Shown: positions 24,940-34,777, numbered from the stretch's first letter. The stretch: DNA of 64,000 nt from Nitrospinota bacterium (GCA_016208975.1 JACQXA010000004.1:1241015-1305014); one strand, 5' to 3'. Numbers and translations are program-made. The notes: generated by a model not told the origin, from the sequence alone.

Positions 24940-27252
24940 CTACACCGAGCAGACCTGGCGCACTTTCTCCATGTCCGTGTCCCCTTTCAGCACTTTCCAG
25001 ATGCCATCCATCTTTAGCGTGCGCATCCCATGCCGCAGGGCGGAGGCGCGGATGTCGTCCACCAGCGCCTTGCTCTGGATAAGGCGTTTGGTTTCCATAT
25101 CCATAACCAGAACTTCGTGCAAACCTGTCCGTCCTTTGTAGCCGGTCTTGTTGCACTTCTCGCACCCTTTGGGTTTGCACATGTTCAGCGTGTCGGGTTT
25201 CACGTTCAACTCACCCCAATACTCTTTTCCGTATTCCACGGACAGAAGCTCCAGCTCCTCACTGGTGGGAGTGTATTTCTCCTTGCAGAAGGGGCAAAGT
25301 GTGCGCACCAGCCGCTGGGCCAGAACGCCAAGCAGGGCGTCGGCGAAGTTGAACGGGTCTATCCCCAGGTCTATAAGCCGGGTGATTGTTTCCGGGGCGG
25401 AGTTTGTGTGCAACGTGGAGAACACCAGGTGGCCCGTGAGCGACGCCTCTATACCCATGTTGGCCGTTTCATGGTCGCGCATTTCGCCGATCATTATGAT
25501 GTCCGGATCGGCGCGGAGGAATGCCCGCAACGCCGTGGCGAATGTAAGGTCTATATCCGCCTGCATCTGAACCTGGCGCATGCCGGACTGGGTTATTTCC
25601 ACCGGGTCTTCGGCTGTCCATATCTTCGTGTCCACGGTGTTCAGGTGCCCCAGCACCGAGTGGAGCGTGGTGGTCTTACCGGAACCCGTGGGGCCCACCA
25701 CCAGGAATATGCCGTATGGTTTGGACACGGCGTCCAGGAAGAACTGGTGGTTGCGCGGGGAGAGGTTCAGCTTGTCCAGCGGCAAAGGCTCCGAGGCGGC
25801 CAGTATGCGCATGACCGCGTCTTCGTTCCCGCCGTAAGTGGGAACGGTGGCCACGCGAAGCTCGATGATTTTATTGGCGGAAAGTTTTAGCTGTATCTTG
25901 CCGTCCTGGGGCAGGCGTTTCTCCGCTATGTTCAGGTTGGACATGATCTTTATGCGGGCGATGATGGCCTTTTTCCAGTTGGCGGGTATCTGTTTGTACT
26001 CCACCAGGTCGCCGTCTATCCTCACGCGGATGATGGTGTTCTGCTTGCCGGGATATGTCTCCACATGGATGTCGGAGACGCCCCGGTTATACGCGTCGAG
26101 AATGATCTGGTTCACCAGTTTCACCACGCCGGAGTCGGACTCGCCCACGGACATGCCAGAGTCGTCTATTTCGCCCTCGCCACCCTCGTTTTGCGCTTCG
26201 ATGTCCGCCAGCACCGAGTCTATATCGCCGCTGGTCACGGTGACAGCCCTGCCGGAGAGCTTGCCGATAATCCGCAAAATGTCGTCTCGCAGACCAACGG
26301 CCAGCTCGTACTTGCCGTCTTTTACCAGCAACTGGATATCCGCCACCTTGGCCGGGTCGCCAGGGTCGTCACAAATAATGAGCAACTGGCCCCCTTCAAG
26401 CTGGCGGTAGGTGACCCACCCGTTGCGCTCCATGAACTTGAACGGGTTTTTCATTTTCAGCCGGTCGAGCAGTTCCAGAGGCGGGTTGTAGCTGTCTTCG
26501 TATTCCACAAAGCGGACGTTGTAGAAAGCGGAAAGGGATTTGCCGATATCCTGTTTGGAGATCTTCATCACCTTAAGAAGGACTTCGGTAATGTCCCACT
26601 TTCTCATCCTGGCCTCGTCCGCCGCCTTCTCCAGCTCCGCCCGGGAGATTATGTTTTGATGCACCAGATAGTCGAACTTGGTTTTGTACTTTACGGCCCG
26701 TTTCTGGTGGTTGTAGAACGCCAGGCCCAGCACGTCGGCGATTTCCTGGATGCCGGAGCGGTCCTGGGCGGAGAAGGGCCCGCCGGATTTCTTGTTTATA
26801 AGCTGGATGACCCCCATGAGATATTTTTCGTACATCACAGGATGGGCCAATATCTGCTTGGTGCGGTATCCGGTTTTCTGGTCCCAGGAGCGGTCGAACT
26901 TCAAATCCGGGAAAATGGCCAGAAGCTCCAGGTCGCTATACGCGTCGTTTATGGAAATGGTGGTGCCGGTGGCGGCCACATACCCGGCAACGGACTGTTT
27001 GTTGATGGGCACCCGGATTTCCTGGGGTACGTCGCCAACTTTGTATTTGGAGTATATCTCCCGCCGGATTTTGTCCACGGCGTAAATGGTTATCCGGTCG
27101 GCGTCGAATACGGAAGCTATGGAGTCTTTGAGGTGGATGAGGATTTCGTCGATATTCTCGGCGGAATGTATCTGGTGCGTTATGTTTTTCAACCGCTCCA
27201 GAAAAGCCAGCCGTGTTTCCGTGCTGGAGGCCTGTGTTTCCGCCATACCCAC
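24940..27252 (-). CDS. GspE/PilB-type ATPase with N-terminal GAF domain
   Basis: A 770-residue protein: a GAF domain at about 15-175, a GspE N-terminal domain at about 190-350, and a secretion ATPase after that. Walker A is GPTGSGKTTT near 520-528, the Walker B region is DPDIIMIGEMRD, and a four-cysteine zinc site is formed by CPFC near 653 and CKPKGCEKC near 691. Such ATPases drive type II secretion or type IV pilus extension; a GAF domain suggests control by a small ligand. No pilin, GspF or secretin gene is next to it, so its system is encoded elsewhere. ATG codons at 27252 and 27246 are both possible starts. Confidence 0.9.
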   Translation of the reverse strand: MGMAETQASSTETRLAFLERLKNITHQIHSAENIDEILIHLKDSIASVFDADRITIYAVDKIRREIYSKYKVGDVPQEIRVPINKQSVAGYVAATGTTISINDAYSDLELLAIFPDLKFDRSWDQKTGYRTKQILAHPVMYEKYLMGVIQLINKKSGGPFSAQDRSGIQEIADVLGLAFYNHQKRAVKYKTKFDYLVHQNIISRAELEKAADEARMRKWDITEVLLKVMKISKQDIGKSLSAFYNVRFVEYEDSYNPPLELLDRLKMKNPFKFMERNGWVTYRQLEGGQLLIICDDPGDPAKVADIQLLVKDGKYELAVGLRDDILRIIGKLSGRAVTVTSGDIDSVLADIEAQNEGGEGEIDDSGMSVGESDSGVVKLVNQIILDAYNRGVSDIHVETYPGKQNTIIRVRIDGDLVEYKQIPANWKKAIIARIKIMSNLNIAEKRLPQDGKIQLKLSANKIIELRVATVPTYGGNEDAVMRILAASEPLPLDKLNLSPRNHQFFLDAVSKPYGIFLVVGPTGSGKTTTLHSVLGHLNTVDTKIWTAEDPVEITQSGMRQVQMQADIDLTFATALRAFLRADPDIIMIGEMRDHETANMGIEASLTGHLVFSTLHTNSAPETITRLIDLGIDPFNFADALLGVLAQRLVRTLCPFCKEKYTPTSEELELLSVEYGKEYWGELNVKPDTLNMCKPKGCEKCNKTGYKGRTGLHEVLVMDMETKRLIQSKALVDDIRASALRHGMRTLKMDGIWKVLKGDTDMEKVRQVCSV

Positions 27253-27298
27253 CCTGTGCCCTCGCAGGTTAAATAAACGGTCCTGGAAAAATCCCCCA

Positions 27299-27313
27299 GC
27301 CCCATTCCGGGGC
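27299..27313 (-). terminator. Possible weak terminator of the YeeE/YedE gene
   Basis: GCCCC (27299-27303) and GGGGC (27309-27313) form a 5-bp stem; on the minus strand a T run follows after seven bases. It lies about 78 bases past the stop of the transporter gene. Spacing to the T run makes it doubtful. Confidence 0.3.
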
Positions 27314-27390
27314 GATTCACCCGAAGCATATTATATCAGAGGGTTTGAAATGGTGAATACGCCAAAAAATATGTTTCCGGGGCGCGGTGG

Positions 27391-28473
27391 CTAACTCATC
27401 ATCCGCTCCCTTATCCAGAGCGCCGTCCATGAACCCAAGATTATAAACACAACCGTTATGACGCCGCCCAGCCCGAGGATGGAGCATCCGGTCAACCCCT
27501 GACCAATGTTGCATCCCATGGAGATGATGGCGCCGTAACCCATCAACAACCCGCCGATAAGATGGCCCAAAAAGGCGCCCTTATGAGGGGGAACCACCCA
27601 GTTGAAACTTTTTGTGGCCAGCGCGGCGGTAAGCGAACCCAGAAGGACGCCGATGACCGAGGCCACGCCAAAATCCAGGGCAGAGCCGGAGGCGGTGGCT
27701 ATGTATGTGAAAAAGTCCGCGTTGGGTTTGGCGAAGGTTAGGCTTGTGGGGCGGAACTTGCCGGTGATGGAACTGTCCATGGCCAGAAACTCGTCGGCCA
27801 TGACCTTTGAGTGGGCGTCGCCGGTGATGTACCACCCGGCCAGCACCAGCAGGCCCACCGCCAGGCCGGTCAACGGCCATTTGGCGCCGATAAAATCATC
27901 TTCACTCCGCGATTTGTAAAACCACCCGGCCAGGAATACGGCGAACGCTCCGATGATTATCCAGGCGTTCACGCCGATTAAGTCCGGTATTGAGGATGAT
28001 GGGAGTTCCAGCTGGAAATTCCTGAAAACGTACTGGTTCGTATAGGCCAGATGCCCCCCCAGCGCCGAACCGGCGGTAAGGTTGAACGCGAAAACGCTCA
28101 CCAGCGCCCCCAGATTGCCCTCGCCCACCCGCACCAGTATCCGCGAGGCGCATCCCCCGGCGAACACTATACCGATACCGAATATGAACCCTCCGGCGAT
28201 GAAGCCTAAAACCGGAAGCTGGGTGGGAAGATAAATGGAAGCCGAGGGATCCAGGATTTTCATGTCCTTTAAAAACTGCGCCCCGGCCATGGCCACTAAA
28301 AGCGCTACCATGTAAGCCTTGAATTGCAGGAACGAGCCGTAAATCCTGATGCTTGTGAAACAGTTCGCCATGCAGAAGTTGGAGCGTTGCACCAGCGCCC
28401 CCAAAAGAAAGCCGATTGCAAGCCCGGCCCACATCAATTGGGACTGCAACTGAGGGACTATATTGTCTTCCAC
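27391..28473 (-). CDS. YeeE/YedE-family sulfur-compound transporter
   Basis: A 360-residue inner-membrane protein with about ten hydrophobic segments. The family's conserved cysteines are present: RSNFCMANC near the N-terminus, GGCASR near 110 and GCNIGQGLTGCS near 330. A characterised relative, TsuA, passes thiosulfate through such a cysteine relay; this protein may carry thiosulfate or another sulfur compound. Start GTG 28473 with AAGGGG upstream. No sulfurtransferase (TusA/rhodanese) gene is adjacent. It may feed the sulfur chemistry implied by the APS kinase at 47.8 kb, but they are far apart. Confidence 0.9.
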   Translation of the reverse strand: MEDNIVPQLQSQLMWAGLAIGFLLGALVQRSNFCMANCFTSIRIYGSFLQFKAYMVALLVAMAGAQFLKDMKILDPSASIYLPTQLPVLGFIAGGFIFGIGIVFAGGCASRILVRVGEGNLGALVSVFAFNLTAGSALGGHLAYTNQYVFRNFQLELPSSSIPDLIGVNAWIIIGAFAVFLAGWFYKSRSEDDFIGAKWPLTGLAVGLLVLAGWYITGDAHSKVMADEFLAMDSSITGKFRPTSLTFAKPNADFFTYIATASGSALDFGVASVIGVLLGSLTAALATKSFNWVVPPHKGAFLGHLIGGLLMGYGAIISMGCNIGQGLTGCSILGLGGVITVVFIILGSWTALWIRERMMS

Positions 28474-28563
28474 GCGAAGAACCCCTTGTTATATGAGAAT
28501 GATTTTGGAACACAAGATGTCCAAGCTTAGATGCGCGCCGGGGATTATAGTTTCAAACGGCAT

Positions 28564-28596
28564 AAAAAACCGGCAGGTTTTCAGGCCTGCCGGTTT
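28564..28596 (-). terminator. Rho-independent terminator of the lipoprotein gene
   Basis: AAACCGGCAGG (28567-28577) pairs with CCTGCCGGTTT (28586-28596) around an 8-base loop, followed on the minus strand by a T run (complement of 28564-28569). It sits 32 bp past the lipoprotein stop and separates that gene from the transporter. Confidence 0.9.
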
Positions 28597-28628
28597 GATA
28601 AGTTACGGTAATAACAGGTGTTGGAGAC

Positions 28629-29444
28629 CTACTCCATAACCGAGAACCTGAAATTGGTCATGGTCACGGGCATGTTGGTCTTCCTAAACTCCCCGCTGGA
28701 GTTGCCACCAGCGATAAAGAACCGCAGGGTGGGCAGAGGCCCGCTGGTAGGAACGGTTAGCGTGGTGATGTAAACCGGGTTCGCCGTATCTGTGACATCG
28801 GTGATGCTACAAGACACCAAGCCATCGCCAGTGCCGGTGGTTCCACTGTATTCCCCCAACATGCTGTCGGCGGAGGTGTCCCACGAACAGTCCCACTTAT
28901 AGCTTTTGGAGGAGTCGAACTTGGGATTGTCCATGGCATAGGTGCGTTTTTCACAATATTGGATGCTGTAAGGGATGCACACGCCATCGAACCGCTGGCT
29001 AACGATTCTGGTTTCGATCTGGCCGTCTCCCGAGTATCGGTTGCCAAGGATGTGCCAGTTCACCTCGCTACCGTTTACACCGTAGCCCATAAAGGCCATG
29101 AACACGATGTCGTCGGTGGGCCAGGGATACATGCTCCAGTCCAGGTTTGTCATGGTGTAAGTGACTCGCCCCTTGTTCATTGTGGTGATGCCAAGCATCC
29201 GGCCATAATCGTCCAGCGTGTCCTGGAGTATCTTAACCGTCTCGCCATTGGCGAGGGGGCCGCAATTGGACAAAGTCCACACCACGTTGCCCTCATGTTC
29301 CGGGGCGCAGGATGAAGCTGTGGATGTATCGGTGGATGCCGTATCGGACGATGAGGAGGAAGGGGATGAAGAGCCGCCGCTACATCCAGTCAGCGCAAGA
29401 AGGGCAAGAGCCATCGCTGGCAGATACGATTTGATATTGAACAC
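28629..29444 (-). CDS. Lipoprotein of unknown function
   Basis: A 271-residue lipoprotein: signal peptide with lipobox LTGC (Cys21), then a Ser/Thr/Asp linker to about residue 45, then a domain rich in Trp, Tyr and Gly with six further cysteines or more that could form disulfides (SSCAPEHEG, SNCGPL, GVCIPYSIQYCEKR, WDCSWD, VSCSI). The aromatic beta-rich look suggests a lectin or carbohydrate-binding type fold, but I recognise no family. GTG start with AAAGGAAAA upstream. Monocistronic with its own terminator. Confidence 0.8.
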   Translation of the reverse strand: MFNIKSYLPAMALALLALTGCSGGSSSPSSSSSDTASTDTSTASSCAPEHEGNVVWTLSNCGPLANGETVKILQDTLDDYGRMLGITTMNKGRVTYTMTNLDWSMYPWPTDDIVFMAFMGYGVNGSEVNWHILGNRYSGDGQIETRIVSQRFDGVCIPYSIQYCEKRTYAMDNPKFDSSKSYKWDCSWDTSADSMLGEYSGTTGTGDGLVSCSITDVTDTANPVYITTLTVPTSGPLPTLRFFIAGGNSSGEFRKTNMPVTMTNFRFSVME

Positions 29445-29572
29445 TACCGTTTTCCTTTACTTGGGTTTTGTTAGTGATGAGTTGACCGCTTAAAACCCTG
29501 CGGCTGGGTATATATATTATGAAACCGGCCAAAACACAAAGAATAACGGCCGCCGGGAATGGGTGGCGCGGT

Positions 29573-30724
29573 TCAGAACGACACCATGATTTTCCCATCC
29601 TTGCGGACGGTGGATGCTTTCAGCGCTTCGACGGTGGAGGTGAAAGGGTATCTTGAGGTAATCATGCCCTCCACATCCAATCTGCCCGTAGCCATCAGCC
29701 TTATAATCTTATCGAATATGCCATACCCCGCGTGGCCCCTGGCGCCAATGATGGATCCTGCGCTGGTGACCATCCGGTTGAGGTCCACAGACACGGTCCT
29801 TGCCGCCCGGCCCAAATAGATGAGCTTGCCATTGTTGGCCAATGCCTTTTCCATGACCGGCACGGTGTACTGCCCAGCTCCGGCGGCTTCCACGCAAACC
29901 TCGGCCCCCCGCCCGCCGGTAAGGCTTTTAATTTGGGTTACGGGATCCCCATCGTTAAAGTTGAAAACCTTATCAGCCCCAAGTTTGCGCGCAACCTCTA
30001 ACCGTTCTGGAATTACATCGAACCCTAACACTTGTGAGGCTCCCGCTATCCGGGCCAGCGCCACAGCGGCCAGCCCAATTGGCCCCAGGCCGAACACCGC
30101 CACCACCGAGCCGGGCATAAATCCGCCACCGGCCACGAACAGGCCGTTATAGGCGCACCCCACAGGCTCTATCAGCGCGCCCAATTCCATGGCGTTTTCA
30201 TCGCTATACCGCTGGCGGAGGCTGTTGAGGCTCCAGCAGTGCCATTCCTTAGCCTTGGCGTATTCGGCCAGGGCGCCGTCCGCCGTCAACCCGGCCAGTT
30301 CCACCCGCTCGCACTGGTTCACCGCGCCGCTCCGGCAGGCAAGACACCGGCCGCACCAGAGAACGCTTTCCACCGCCACCAGGTCGCCCGGTTTGAAGAA
30401 AACCACATCCTCCCCCACGTTCTCCACCACCCCTGCGTATTCATGGCCGATTACACAGGGCAGGCGGGTGGGGCCGGAGAATATGATGTATCCCTCATCG
30501 TCGGTTTCATACAGATGGGTGTCGCTCCCGCAAACGCCGCACCGTTTCACCTTTATCAGCAATTCATCCCGGCCCGTGTCAGGAACCGGCATGTCTTTCA
30601 TTTCGAACGAAGGGTTCCGCCACACGCGGTTGCCCACATTGGCCAGGGAGCTTTGTTTTTCTAACGGCGAGAGCTGGTAGTCTTTTCGGGGGGCCCATTG
30701 GGCGGAGGCCACGAAGGCTTTCAT
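29573..30724 (-). CDS. Zinc-binding medium-chain alcohol dehydrogenase
   Basis: A 383-residue MDR-family dehydrogenase. Catalytic zinc residues are in RCGVCGSDTHLY and GHEYAGVVE; the structural zinc lobe is CGRCLACRSGAVNQC; the Rossmann motif is VFGLGPIGLAAVALA. It resembles sorbitol/threonine-dehydrogenase-like members that oxidise polyols or amino-alcohols. It overlaps the AMP-ligase as ATGA and is last in a three-gene unit, so the substrate may be a product of that pathway. The first ~35 residues form an unusual extension. Confidence 0.9.
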   Translation of the reverse strand: MKAFVASAQWAPRKDYQLSPLEKQSSLANVGNRVWRNPSFEMKDMPVPDTGRDELLIKVKRCGVCGSDTHLYETDDEGYIIFSGPTRLPCVIGHEYAGVVENVGEDVVFFKPGDLVAVESVLWCGRCLACRSGAVNQCERVELAGLTADGALAEYAKAKEWHCWSLNSLRQRYSDENAMELGALIEPVGCAYNGLFVAGGGFMPGSVVAVFGLGPIGLAAVALARIAGASQVLGFDVIPERLEVARKLGADKVFNFNDGDPVTQIKSLTGGRGAEVCVEAAGAGQYTVPVMEKALANNGKLIYLGRAARTVSVDLNRMVTSAGSIIGARGHAGYGIFDKIIRLMATGRLDVEGMITSRYPFTSTVEALKASTVRKDGKIMVSF

Positions 30725-32241
30725 TGCGCCACCCCGATGGTTTTAAGGTAAGACTCCTTGAGTTTCATCTTGTTTACTTTACCACTGCCTATCCTGGGCA
30801 GGTCATCTACTATTTCCACTTTCCGGGGCGCCATGTAGGCCGCCATCCGGTTCCGCACAAAGGCTTTAATTTCGTCTTCCGTCACCGACCGGCCAGGCCG
30901 TATGGTTATAAAGGCCACCGGGGCCACGCCCCTCAGTTTGTCTTCCACCCCGATAACCGCCGCCAGGGCCACGGATGGGTGTTCCATCAAAGTTAGCTCT
31001 ATTTGAAGGGGATAGGCTTTCAACCCGGCGATCTTCAACATGCCGCTCTTGCGCTCTACGAAATAGAGGAACCCTTCATGGTCCCGCCGCACCAGGTCCC
31101 CCGTGCGGTACCAGCCACCTTCCGATATGGACGCGCCGCCGTTTTCGTAGTAACCGGAGATAACCGCGCCGCTTCTCACGGCCATTTCGCCCACTTCGCC
31201 ATCCACGATTGGCGCCCCGTCATGGTCCAAAACCGCCACCTCGTAATGGGGGCAGGGTTTACCCATGGAACCGTCCACCCTGTGGGCGCCGGGCGTATTG
31301 GCCACGGCGATGCCGGTGGTTTCGGTGCTTCCCCACACCGAATAAATGGGTACGCCGAAGCTGTCTATAAAATCCCGGTTGATGTCGGGCATGGTGTACA
31401 TGCCGCCGCTCTCGGCGATCCTCAGGGATGGAATTTTCAAACTGGCGCGGTGTTCCGTCATCATCCTGTACATGGGGGCAAGGCCCATGACGCAAGAGAC
31501 CGAATGGCCAGACACGGCCCGGGTGACGGCTTTGGGGCTTATTTCTTCCAATAGGACCATGGAGCCGCCAGTCCAGATGGGGCGGGCGAACAGCTCGTGA
31601 GGATGGGCGAAAGAAGCGAACATGCAAAGATGAACGTCGTTCTCGCCGATGCCGAAAGCCTCCACCGAAGCCAGGGTGTTCCAGTATATGTTGGCATGGG
31701 TGGCCAAAGCCCCCTTGGGGGAGCCGGTGGAGCCGGTGGTGTAGTTTAGATACGCCACGCTTTGCGGATCAGTCACCGTATCAAATGGGGCGCCCCCGCC
31801 CGCCACCGCGCTGGCCCAGGGAATGGCCCCGGGAACCTCAGCGCCCGTCACCACCACTTTTAAACCTTTTCGGGAGACCATATCGGCGCCCAAAATGGGG
31901 TAAAGCTTGTCTGTGGCCACAATCACCGCCGGGCCAACTTTGCCTATGAAGGCGTTTACCTCCGCCGGGCTTACAAGATAATTCACCGGGGCGGGCCAGA
32001 CGCCGATTTGCGAGGCGCCAATGAAAGCTATTAAAAGCTCCGGCGTTCTGGGCAGGAGCAGGCAAACCCTGTCGCCCGGTTTTACGCCCGAGGCCAGCAG
32101 GAATTGCGAGAACCCGTCCGCCAGGCGGACGATGTCTGAATAGGTGTATGAATCACCATGATGGTAGGCCAGAATCTTGCCGGGGCGTTTGGCGCTTTGG
32201 GCCCGCAACGCCTGGCCCGTGGTCATCAAGGGCAACATCAA
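30721..32241 (-). CDS. Acyl-CoA synthetase / AMP-forming ligase
   Basis: A 506-residue adenylate-forming enzyme. Motif A3 is NYTTGSTGSPKGALATH, A5 is VWGSTETTG, A7/A8 is WYRTGDLV with the hinge near KSGMLKIAG, and the C-terminal catalytic Lys is in GSGKVNKMKL. It activates a carboxylic acid as the adenylate and probably transfers it to CoA or a carrier protein. It overlaps both neighbours by four bases (sugar transferase before, dehydrogenase after). AMP-ligases of this kind occur in exosortase-linked polysaccharide loci, but no exosortase is visible here. The acid is unknown. Confidence 0.9.
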   Translation of the reverse strand: MMLPLMTTGQALRAQSAKRPGKILAYHHGDSYTYSDIVRLADGFSQFLLASGVKPGDRVCLLLPRTPELLIAFIGASQIGVWPAPVNYLVSPAEVNAFIGKVGPAVIVATDKLYPILGADMVSRKGLKVVVTGAEVPGAIPWASAVAGGGAPFDTVTDPQSVAYLNYTTGSTGSPKGALATHANIYWNTLASVEAFGIGENDVHLCMFASFAHPHELFARPIWTGGSMVLLEEISPKAVTRAVSGHSVSCVMGLAPMYRMMTEHRASLKIPSLRIAESGGMYTMPDINRDFIDSFGVPIYSVWGSTETTGIAVANTPGAHRVDGSMGKPCPHYEVAVLDHDGAPIVDGEVGEMAVRSGAVISGYYENGGASISEGGWYRTGDLVRRDHEGFLYFVERKSGMLKIAGLKAYPLQIELTLMEHPSVALAAVIGVEDKLRGVAPVAFITIRPGRSVTEDEIKAFVRNRMAAYMAPRKVEIVDDLPRIGSGKVNKMKLKESYLKTIGVAQ

Positions 32242-32885
32242 TGAGCGCCTTTTCTCCTTAACACCACCGAGAAGGTCGCGAGAAGTATTTGGACATCCAT
32301 GAGAGGGGACCAGTTATTGACATATTCCATGTCATAGGTCACCCAATCCTCAAACCGGCCGGAACCACGCCCGTTCACCTGCCACAATCCGGTTAGACCC
32401 GGTTTAACCATAAGGCGGGTGCGCCGCCACAGGTCGTTCCCCATCATCTCCTTTTTGGCCAGGGGCCGGGGACCTATTAGGCTCATCTCCCCGCGCATGA
32501 CATTGATGAGTTGCGGCAGTTCGTCCAGGCTTAACCGGCGCAGAGCCTTGCCGATGGCCGTAATGCGCGGGTCGTCCTTCTTCTTGAACATGGGGCCGTC
32601 GGTGTCGCTCTTAAGATTTTTCTTAAAAGCGCCAGAAGACCTGCTCATGGTGCGGAACTTTATCATTTTGAAGCGTTTACCGTGCAGGCCGCACCGTTTT
32701 TGATAGAAGAAGACAGGGCCGTCATCGGTAAGTTTAATGATTAACGCCACTAAAATGAAAAGCGGCAGGGAAAGCAAAAAGAAAAGGGGGGCCAATAACA
32801 GGTCGAACACCCGTTTGTAACGGCCCATAACTTCAGAACTACCCCCCTCGACCAGATCAATCCGTTCTTCAATGGCAGTACGCAT
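32238..32885 (-). CDS. Undecaprenyl-phosphate sugar phosphotransferase family protein
   Basis: A 215-residue bacterial sugar transferase (PglC/WbaP core). One N-terminal hydrophobic segment ([20 protein letters not shown]), then [19 protein letters not shown] and [19 protein letters not shown]-type segments with the catalytic Asp-Glu pair, then [11 protein letters not shown]. It moves a sugar-1-phosphate to undecaprenyl phosphate, starting a glycan chain at the inner membrane. I chose ATG 32885, preceded by AAAGGGGG at seven bases, over the upstream ATG 32918. First gene of its unit and divergent from the 33-58 kb locus, which it may serve. Confidence 0.92.
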   Translation of the reverse strand: MRTAIEERIDLVEGGSSEVMGRYKRVFDLLLAPLFFLLSLPLFILVALIIKLTDDGPVFFYQKRCGLHGKRFKMIKFRTMSRSSGAFKKNLKSDTDGPMFKKKDDPRITAIGKALRRLSLDELPQLINVMRGEMSLIGPRPLAKKEMMGNDLWRRTRLMVKPGLTGLWQVNGRGSGRFEDWVTYDMEYVNNWSPLMDVQILLATFSVVLRRKGAH

Positions 32886-33044
32886 AAAAAACCCCCTTTG
32901 CGCCAAATGCCATAACATTTTGGCCGTCTACCCGGCGGCCACACCAACCAACAACTATTTTACCCTTATCCCTTGGGCTGATAAAGGACATATGACCAGA
33001 TGTTTTAAGCTAATAAGGAAAAATCAGGCGGGCCGATTCTACTC

Positions 33045-33073
33045 TTGTAACCTCGTTCCTTCAACATTTATTA
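33045..33073 (+). promoter_or_regulatory. Candidate promoter of the phosphodiesterase/radical SAM genes
   Basis: TTGTAA (33045-33050) and TTATTA (33068-33073) are 17 bases apart, 79 bases before the first gene of the plus-strand locus. A moderate match to sigma-70 consensus in an AT-rich divergent spacer. Confidence 0.4.
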
Positions 33074-33151
33074 TTCGTAACACCAGCGGACGCAATGCCG
33101 TAGCTGATGAAGTTATGCTAAACTTGAAACTTGATATAAAGTGGTGAAGTC

Positions 33152-34777
33152 TTGGTAAGTAGCGCGCCCCGGCGTCTTGTTTTAATCGGGCTGGACGGTT
33201 GTGAATGGAGCCTGATAAACCCGTGGATAGCCGAAAAACGTCTGCCGAACCTGGGGAAAATAAAGGATAACGGCGTACACGCCGGAATGCTTTCCACCAT
33301 CCCCTCCATCACCGCCCCCGCGCTGGCCAGTTTCATGACCGGGTTAAAACCCGCCACCACTGGAATAACAGGATTTATTGGCCGGGGTGGCGGGTTGATC
33401 AGTTTTAAAGACATCCAAAACCCCTGTATCTGGGATTACCTGGGGACGGCGGGCATCCGCTCGCTGGTGGTGGGGTTGCGGCTTACCTACCCGCCCAGGG
33501 AGATAGACGGGATAATGGTTTCCGGCGGCCTGTTGCGCGCCCAGGGGGACGATTATGTCCTCCCGAAAGGGTATCTGGAAAAGGTCCGGGGCTATCACCC
33601 GGAAAAAGATACCCATCCGCAAATGTTTCTCACCATGACCAAAGGGGTTGTGGGCGATGCGGAGAAACTGACCGATGAGCTTTTAGCCCTCACGGCCCGG
33701 CAGTTTGAGGTGTTCAACACGCTGTCGGCGGAGGAAAACTTCCCATTCTCCCTTCTCTATATAGAGAACACCGATTTTGCCCAGCATTTCCTTTGGCACA
33801 GGCCGGACCTGCTCTTAAAACTGTACGAGTTGGTGGACAAAGCCATAGGCGAGGTGATGGACAAAAATCCCGGCGCCGATTTCATGGTTATGTCCGACCA
33901 TGGTTTCCACCCGGCGCCCAAAGCGGTGTTCCACGTCAATAAATGGTTGGAGCAGGCCGGATTTTTGACCGAGGCCAGGATAAACCCCATAAAAACTGTT
34001 TTAAGAAGCCTGAAAAGAAACGTGAAAAAAACTTTTTGGGATCCTCTGCCACAATTGACCAAACGCAACGTGAAGTCGTATTTGGCGCGGCCCCGGCCCA
34101 GCGGGATTAACGCCATAGAGAACGCCCCGTCGTTCACCCAGCCTCTGGGGCAAGCGGCTGTGCGCATAGGGTTCGATCCACAAAATACAAGCGTTTGCGC
34201 CGTGGAGCCTTGGGGGGTCAGGATTAACCTGCCGGAGAATTCATCGCGCCGCGCCGCCATAAAAAACGAGATTATGGAATTGATGCGGAGCCTTACGGAC
34301 ACCGAAGGTCGCCGGGTGTTCAAAGTTTTAAGGGACGGGGAATTGGAGCGGGGCTCCGGCCCCGTCAACAGCGCGCCGGACATTTTGTTCACGGTCAGCG
34401 AACAGTACCGGGTGGACGTGGGGCTGGGCGGCGCAGTTTTCGAACCCCATCATGGCGGTGAATCCATCACCGGCTCCCACGACCAGGCGGAGACCGGCGT
34501 GATGATGGCTTATGGGCGGTCGGCTCCCCAGGGGCTTACGCTTCCGGAATTTCCGATAGCCGATTTTCTGCCGACGATTCTGGAGTATTTCGGGCTGAAT
34601 CCGCCGGATAATATAGATGGCGTGTCCAGGGCCCGGCAAGTGTTCCCCGGCGCGCTTGGCCAAGGGGATTTAAAGAAGGCCGAGGCCAAAGCCTATGCCG
34701 ATGACGGGGCAGGGGCGTACAAGGAAGACGAAGAGGCCCAGATAATAGAAAGGCTGAAAAGCCTGGGGTATATGTGA
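33152..34777 (+). CDS. Alkaline-phosphatase-superfamily phosphodiesterase (type I nucleotide pyrophosphatase-like)
   Basis: A 541-residue metalloenzyme of the alkaline phosphatase superfamily. Metal ligand Asp15 is in LIGLDGCEW, candidate nucleophile Thr54 in IPSITAPALASFMTG, and further ligands in ENTDFAQHFLWH, MSDHGFH (D249/H250) and TGSHDQAETG. No signal peptide is seen, so it is probably cytosolic. It ends with an IIERLKSLGYM tail shared with the next gene product. TTG start preceded by GGTGA. The location suggests hydrolysis or transfer of a phospho-group on a lipid or sugar nucleotide; that is inference. Confidence 0.88.
   Translation: MVSSAPRRLVLIGLDGCEWSLINPWIAEKRLPNLGKIKDNGVHAGMLSTIPSITAPALASFMTGLKPATTGITGFIGRGGGLISFKDIQNPCIWDYLGTAGIRSLVVGLRLTYPPREIDGIMVSGGLLRAQGDDYVLPKGYLEKVRGYHPEKDTHPQMFLTMTKGVVGDAEKLTDELLALTARQFEVFNTLSAEENFPFSLLYIENTDFAQHFLWHRPDLLLKLYELVDKAIGEVMDKNPGADFMVMSDHGFHPAPKAVFHVNKWLEQAGFLTEARINPIKTVLRSLKRNVKKTFWDPLPQLTKRNVKSYLARPRPSGINAIENAPSFTQPLGQAAVRIGFDPQNTSVCAVEPWGVRINLPENSSRRAAIKNEIMELMRSLTDTEGRRVFKVLRDGELERGSGPVNSAPDILFTVSEQYRVDVGLGGAVFEPHHGGESITGSHDQAETGVMMAYGRSAPQGLTLPEFPIADFLPTILEYFGLNPPDNIDGVSRARQVFPGALGQGDLKKAEAKAYADDGAGAYKEDEEAQIIERLKSLGYM

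Noticed and set aside
26065-27276. 403-codon open frame on the plus strand
   Set aside because: Antisense to the GspE gene. Its composition is typical of a shadow frame and it has no domain.
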